From Euglena gracilis (taxonomy: Eukaryota > Euglenida > Euglenophyceae > Euglenales): a stretch of 64,000 bases of DNA. Shown here piece after piece: positions 61,801-64,000 of this stretch. The notes under the pieces are model-generated. The model was not told the DNA's origin, ran no database searches, and saw nothing but the letters and a program-made list of their open reading frames with translations. The stretch covers positions 26,024,541 through 26,088,540 of the forward strand of contig CP154957.1 in assembly GCA_039621445.1 (NCBI GenBank). The letters run 5' to 3'. Every line of letters starts with the position of its first letter. Position 1 is the stretch's first letter. A program made the translations under genes and the position numbers.

Positions 61801-62787
61801 ACCGCGGCTTTATGCCACTACTACACCCACGGACACAAGAAGGTTGCCTGCCCTGCTTACGTCGCTGCCCCGTCCGAACGCGTCTGTCAGCAACCCGCCA
61901 ACGACCTCTGTTCCACGCTGGGCCCCCAGCACCCCGAAAGCCAACGCCTCCTAACCACCGCGTCCTTCGCCTCAGGCTCGGGTAATGACACCTCGCAGCG
62001 GTGGTGGCAGACCCAGCTCTCCCGGACCACGGTGGACGGTTTGCTGAGCCGGATCCCTGCAAGAGGTCAAGCCCGGCAGATGGAGCAAGCACATGGCATC
62101 GGTCACGGGTGGATGGTCGCCACACCCAACGAAGCCCTTCACACTACAATTGACGCGGCCGACTACCTCCTAGGTCTGAGCTGGTGGCTGGGCCTCCGCC
62201 TGGCTGAAGCCAACGGGACATGTGCAGGCTGCCAGAGTACCACGGACATCTATGGTGACCATGAGATTTGCTGTATCCGGAACAATTTCGCCAACAGGCA
62301 CAATGCCGTCCAGGACGCCCTTTTTAACCTCCTGTCCGCAAACGGCCAAAGTGTACAGCACGAAGTTCAGGTGCCCAATCAACCGGACACCTCGCTCCGG
62401 CCAGCCGATCTATTGCTCGCCACCTGGCAAGATGGCAAACCCACAGCTGTCGATCTGACCGTTGCGCACGGGTGGCAAGCTGCGGAGAGAAGCGGGACCC
62501 GGGAACGCTGGAGATCCTTCCTTAAGCGTCGGGAGCAAGCGAAACACGCCAAATACGATGTCCCCTGTCGCAACGGCGGTTGGTCGTTCGCCATTGTGGC
62601 AATGGGCACGTGGGGTGGGGTGGGACCGGAAAGTGCCAAACTACTGGCCAGAATGGTGAAACGGACCGCTACGTGGGAGCAGGGCGACGTGTGTTGTACA
62701 CGACAGGCCGAAGGCTATCAGCTTATCGCGTTGGCCCTCTTCCGCCAAGTGGCACAGATGCTACGCCCGAAACACTTCCTTCGTTGA
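58801..62787 (+). CDS. ORF2, C-terminal part: Dam-like, zinc finger, 2A motifs, RT, endonuclease
   Basis: Continues ORF2 after E2. A Dam-like module comes first (RWPSVDAFAERHNSQFASFW, EALWMNTPFCMLPQLL, VVLAPEWSPALPHLQ), with a degenerate NTPF catalytic site. A Cys/His finger (CPLCKGSHWPWVRC) follows, then 2A-like motifs at 59575 and 59725. The RT has DLKNAFNTLDR, GTHQGCPLGPIGFA and YLDDG at 61246-61260. A C-x2-C...H-x3-C finger (CAGCQSTTDIYGDHEICC, from 62221) and a PD-(D/E)xK-type endonuclease (RPADLLLATWQDGKPTAVDL, about 62398-62457) close it. Stop at 62785-62787. The frame extending upstream to 58678 is LTR sequence and not native. Confidence 0.85.
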   Translation, partial: ELGISPDRWPSVDAFAERHNSQFASFWDESTNAFRQPWYRPEALWMNTPFCMLPQLLQHGLRHGIHAVVLAPEWSPALPHLQAVALRSALLPKAPLFRVRGTALLPHPRWRTWCLYLHIKPPAHNSPQRSSEGLKHPPPPAQPLRHRHVPYLSSNDLPPMNEWVRDAFDPERPYELNVGGRDFVLWGDGLWDSRFQPEDPCPLCKGSHWPWVRCSLLHGDDAVSLLTRQPTIRVTRETSCCRSSLLPSRRCDACKALTGRGSLLTCGDIHLHPGPSASSVTRGPRTSPLHTYPTQPRPPHNRLGSFRTGRGSLLTCGDIESNPGPSGDRQAPTVGKKRSAAPASPRNAPPAESIPDLAHPADDVPATMVIDRNGNGSDLRQINAPRLIIPPQPANLQEILLCRANTVLHVPAANQREVTETMADAIIEYVTKPNGNAHFAVMAFPKLVLRTVPTSGREAAEDVSTAISRRTQLFRQGHYPTLMTELRLATNLPPSSVETRTAKKARVEPSSVPDAVLRRARTLVGEGAPAKALQVLLSEGTHRSSDPAVWAKLQDLHPTGRPVNPNNLPGKLPPFPDGQRIRWEELLREAILRFPRTSSPGPSGMRPCHLQDAVRRPGHGARLLTALGLLAAAWVEGNLPSDHATSWCSANLTPLRKKDDGVRPIAVGETLRRLVGKALLHTGAAKHQVARLSSLQVGVGVSNAAESVAITAQNLVRKLDPMGNWVVLQVDLKNAFNTLDRTVLLQEAQTRTPALFNYLRFAYGQPAHLFSDGRVLPSTRGTHQGCPLGPIGFAVGLQTIVETIAQQAELLWSSWYLDDGLLIGEPAMLQKCLDFLRVEGERTGVQLNLAKCVAWGPAAARIPGREHLQLVPWTEGSGITVLGCPVDFPTTTGHTAAAWAEATGRIERATDLVTSVSDPQLAHHLLRSCLDGCKVNHLLRASDSYEAQEEVARCGETIFTAFEDILGRALNADQRQQAALPLSDGGCGLRIPAACQGAARTAALCHYYTHGHKKVACPAYVAAPSERVCQQPANDLCSTLGPQHPESQRLLTTASFASGSGNDTSQRWWQTQLSRTTVDGLLSRIPARGQARQMEQAHGIGHGWMVATPNEALHTTIDAADYLLGLSWWLGLRLAEANGTCAGCQSTTDIYGDHEICCIRNNFANRHNAVQDALFNLLSANGQSVQHEVQVPNQPDTSLRPADLLLATWQDGKPTAVDLTVAHGWQAAERSGTRERWRSFLKRREQAKHAKYDVPCRNGGWSFAIVAMGTWGGVGPESAKLLARMVKRTATWEQGDVCCTRQAEGYQLIALALFRQVAQMLRPKHFLR
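59575..59625 (+). other. 2A-like motif 3
   Basis: GRGSLLTCGDIHLHPGP keeps the flanking context and PGP end but has His-Leu-His in place of Glu-x-Asn. Activity is doubtful. Confidence 0.6.
59725..59775 (+). other. 2A-like ribosome-skipping motif 4
   Basis: GRGSLLTCGDIESNPGP has the complete signature and lies just before the RT portion, so skipping here would release RT-endonuclease from the upstream domains. Confidence 0.85.
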
Positions 62788-63223
62788 CCTCTCTGACCGA
62801 CTCCGCGCTGATCGCGTCATCACGCCCCCCGGTCACCACAACGCCCGGAAACAGGAACCGAGGCCCGGGAACCAAACGGTGGCCCACAAAGCCGCCAAAC
62901 GGTGGCCCACAAAGCCACCTAACCGCCCACAACCTTGCCCCACAGCCGCGAACGTGATCTCCCCGATAACGGACCAGGCTTCCCGAAGGGCACCGACCCC
63001 ACCAGCAGTAGTCGACCTCCGGCACTTACACGACCGCGTTGAAGCCCACTGGCCCCGCTGCTAATCCCCCTTACCCCTTACCTTGCCACCGCACACAACC
63101 ACACTGCCCATGGGCTGCGCCCATCTGTACATAGCCCCCCTCCCTCGAACTCTGGCAAAACCGAGTAGGCTGTGCCACTGGTCGGTGGACTCGGTTCGCC
63201 CCACCACCGTATATATTTTGAAG
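62788..63223. other. 3' UTR / inter-element stretch
   Basis: Contains two tandem 22-bp units (AACGGTGGCCCACAAAGCC, 62876-62920). No gene. The border between the first non-LTR copy and the next fragment is not visible; no A-tail was seen. Confidence 0.4.
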
Positions 63224-64000
63224 ATGACCCTTTACGCGTCTGTAGGAAAGCCGGTAGACCCGAACAACCTCCCCGCCAAAATCACACCATTCCAAGATGG
63301 ACAGTCAATTACATGGGAACCCATCTTACACGAGGCCATCCTGAGATTCCCGCGTACGTCAGCCCCAGGACCCTCTGGGCTTCGTCACATTCACCTGCAA
63401 GACGCAATCAAGCGCCCGGGTAGAGGGGCACACCTGATCTCAGCCCTCGCCAAGCTCACCAACACCTGCGTCAATGGGGACCTCCCCTCAGCACACTCCC
63501 CGTTCTGGTGCGGTGCCAACCTCATACCCCTTCGGAAAAAGGATGAAGGGGTCAGACCGGTGGCAGTAGGCGAAACCATACGGAGACTAATTGGCAAAGC
63601 CCTATTGGCGACAGGCACGGCTAAAGACCAGGTGAGCAAGCTCCAACCCACACAAGTCGGGGTAGGGGTCACGAACGCTGCAGAGTCAGTTGTGATTGGC
63701 TTCCAACACCTGGTGCACAAACTCGACCCATCCGGAAATTGGGCAAGCCTGCAATTGGATTTCCCCAATGCCTTCAATTGCATGGACAGGTCACACCTTC
63801 TGTTGGAGGCAACCACCAGGACACCCTGCCTCTTCAAATATCTCAACTTCGCATACAAGAACCCCGCCCCCCTTTTCTGCGCTGGCAAAGTCCTCTGGTC
63901 ACGCTGCGGCACACACCAGGGATGCCCACTGGGGCCTGTCGGCTTCTGCATCGGCCTGCAACCCCTGGCCGAAACCATCACAAACAACGCAGAATTACTG
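63224..64000 (+). CDS. Second, divergent R2/CRE-type RT fragment (runs off window)
   Basis: Open from ATG 63224 to the window end (259 codons, no stop). It aligns by eye with the first copy's 60475-61220: PVDPNNLPAKITPF, PRTSAPGPSGLRHIHLQD, LIPLRKKDEGVRPVAVGE and GTHQGCPLGPVGFCIGLQ. The amino-acid identity looks only moderate, so it is a different family member. It is 5'-truncated and begins within ORF2 just upstream of RT. DFPNAFNCMD has Phe-Pro where the first copy has Leu-Lys at the RT motif A. Confidence 0.75.
   Translation, partial: MTLYASVGKPVDPNNLPAKITPFQDGQSITWEPILHEAILRFPRTSAPGPSGLRHIHLQDAIKRPGRGAHLISALAKLTNTCVNGDLPSAHSPFWCGANLIPLRKKDEGVRPVAVGETIRRLIGKALLATGTAKDQVSKLQPTQVGVGVTNAAESVVIGFQHLVHKLDPSGNWASLQLDFPNAFNCMDRSHLLLEATTRTPCLFKYLNFAYKNPAPLFCAGKVLWSRCGTHQGCPLGPVGFCIGLQPLAETITNNAELL

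Larger units (their letters stand above)
50107..63100 (+). mobile_element. R2/CRE-type non-LTR retrotransposon with 2A-like motifs, split by E2
   Basis: 5' UTR with a stem-loop (50157-50225), ORF1 (50257-51081), ORF2 5' part (51068-52925), E2 insertion (52922-58804), ORF2 3' part (58801-62787) and a 3' UTR. The right border is not defined. RT followed by a C-C-H-C finger and a restriction-like endonuclease places it with R2/CRE-like elements rather than those using an AP endonuclease. Confidence 0.8.

Overview
The window is eukaryotic, repeat-dominated DNA, most plausibly from a unicellular alga or other protist; the lineage cannot be fixed from sequence alone. The reasons are chromodomain Ty3/gypsy elements, a non-LTR element with a restriction-like endonuclease, pogo-like DNA transposon remnants, long intergenic poly-C tracts, and the absence of any bacterial operon. 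No convincing housekeeping gene was found; nearly everything recognisable is mobile or derived from mobile DNA.

Layout. (i) 1-2030: a 90-bp hairpin, then a block of degenerate CCCCCCCTA repeats on either side of a 142-bp higher-order satellite. (ii) 2036-14044: giant palindrome 1, with two ~5.66-kb arms and a 691-bp spacer. Each arm carries a small gene with a membrane-type N-terminus, a broken pogo/Tc-type transposase and a tRNA-Pro-like relic. (iii) 14085-26857: giant palindrome 2, directly abutting the first, with two ~6.1-kb arms and a 450-bp spacer. Each arm carries the 3' end of a chromovirus (RNase H, integrase, chromodomain) and a Pro/Gln-rich gene. The arms differ by substitutions, indels and one strongly diverged segment. 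(iv) 24797-37590 (minus): the rest of that chromovirus, with gag, two zinc knuckles, protease, a Dam-like domain and RT, riddled with stops and frameshifts and interrupted by poly-C-headed DNA elements. (v) 37587-49879 (minus): element E1, a young LTR retrotransposon with two 838-bp LTRs that are almost identical and a TTCC target duplication. Its internal region encodes gag, a C5-cytosine DNA methyltransferase, Dam-like/protease/RT/RNase H/integrase and a chromodomain. (vi) 50107-~63100 (plus): an R2/CRE-type non-LTR retrotransposon with four 2A-like motifs in its ORF2. ORF2 is cut by element E2 (52922-58804), a 5.9-kb non-autonomous LTR element that shares E1's polypurine tract, primer-site style and gag start. 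(vii) 63224-64000: a second, divergent RT fragment of the same non-LTR family, running off the window.

How the parts relate. E1 inserted into a 336-bp repeat whose uninterrupted copies survive inside palindrome 1, giving an empty-site comparison. E2 looks mobilised in trans by E1-like machinery. A Dam-like methyltransferase-fold module recurs in three different retroelement classes here (chromovirus, E1 and the non-LTR element). In E1 that module straddles the methyltransferase/pol ORF boundary, which implies a -1 frameshift. The most noteworthy systems are the methyltransferase-bearing LTR element and the 2A-studded non-LTR polyprotein. Several homopolymer-associated frame breaks could be assembly errors rather than biology.
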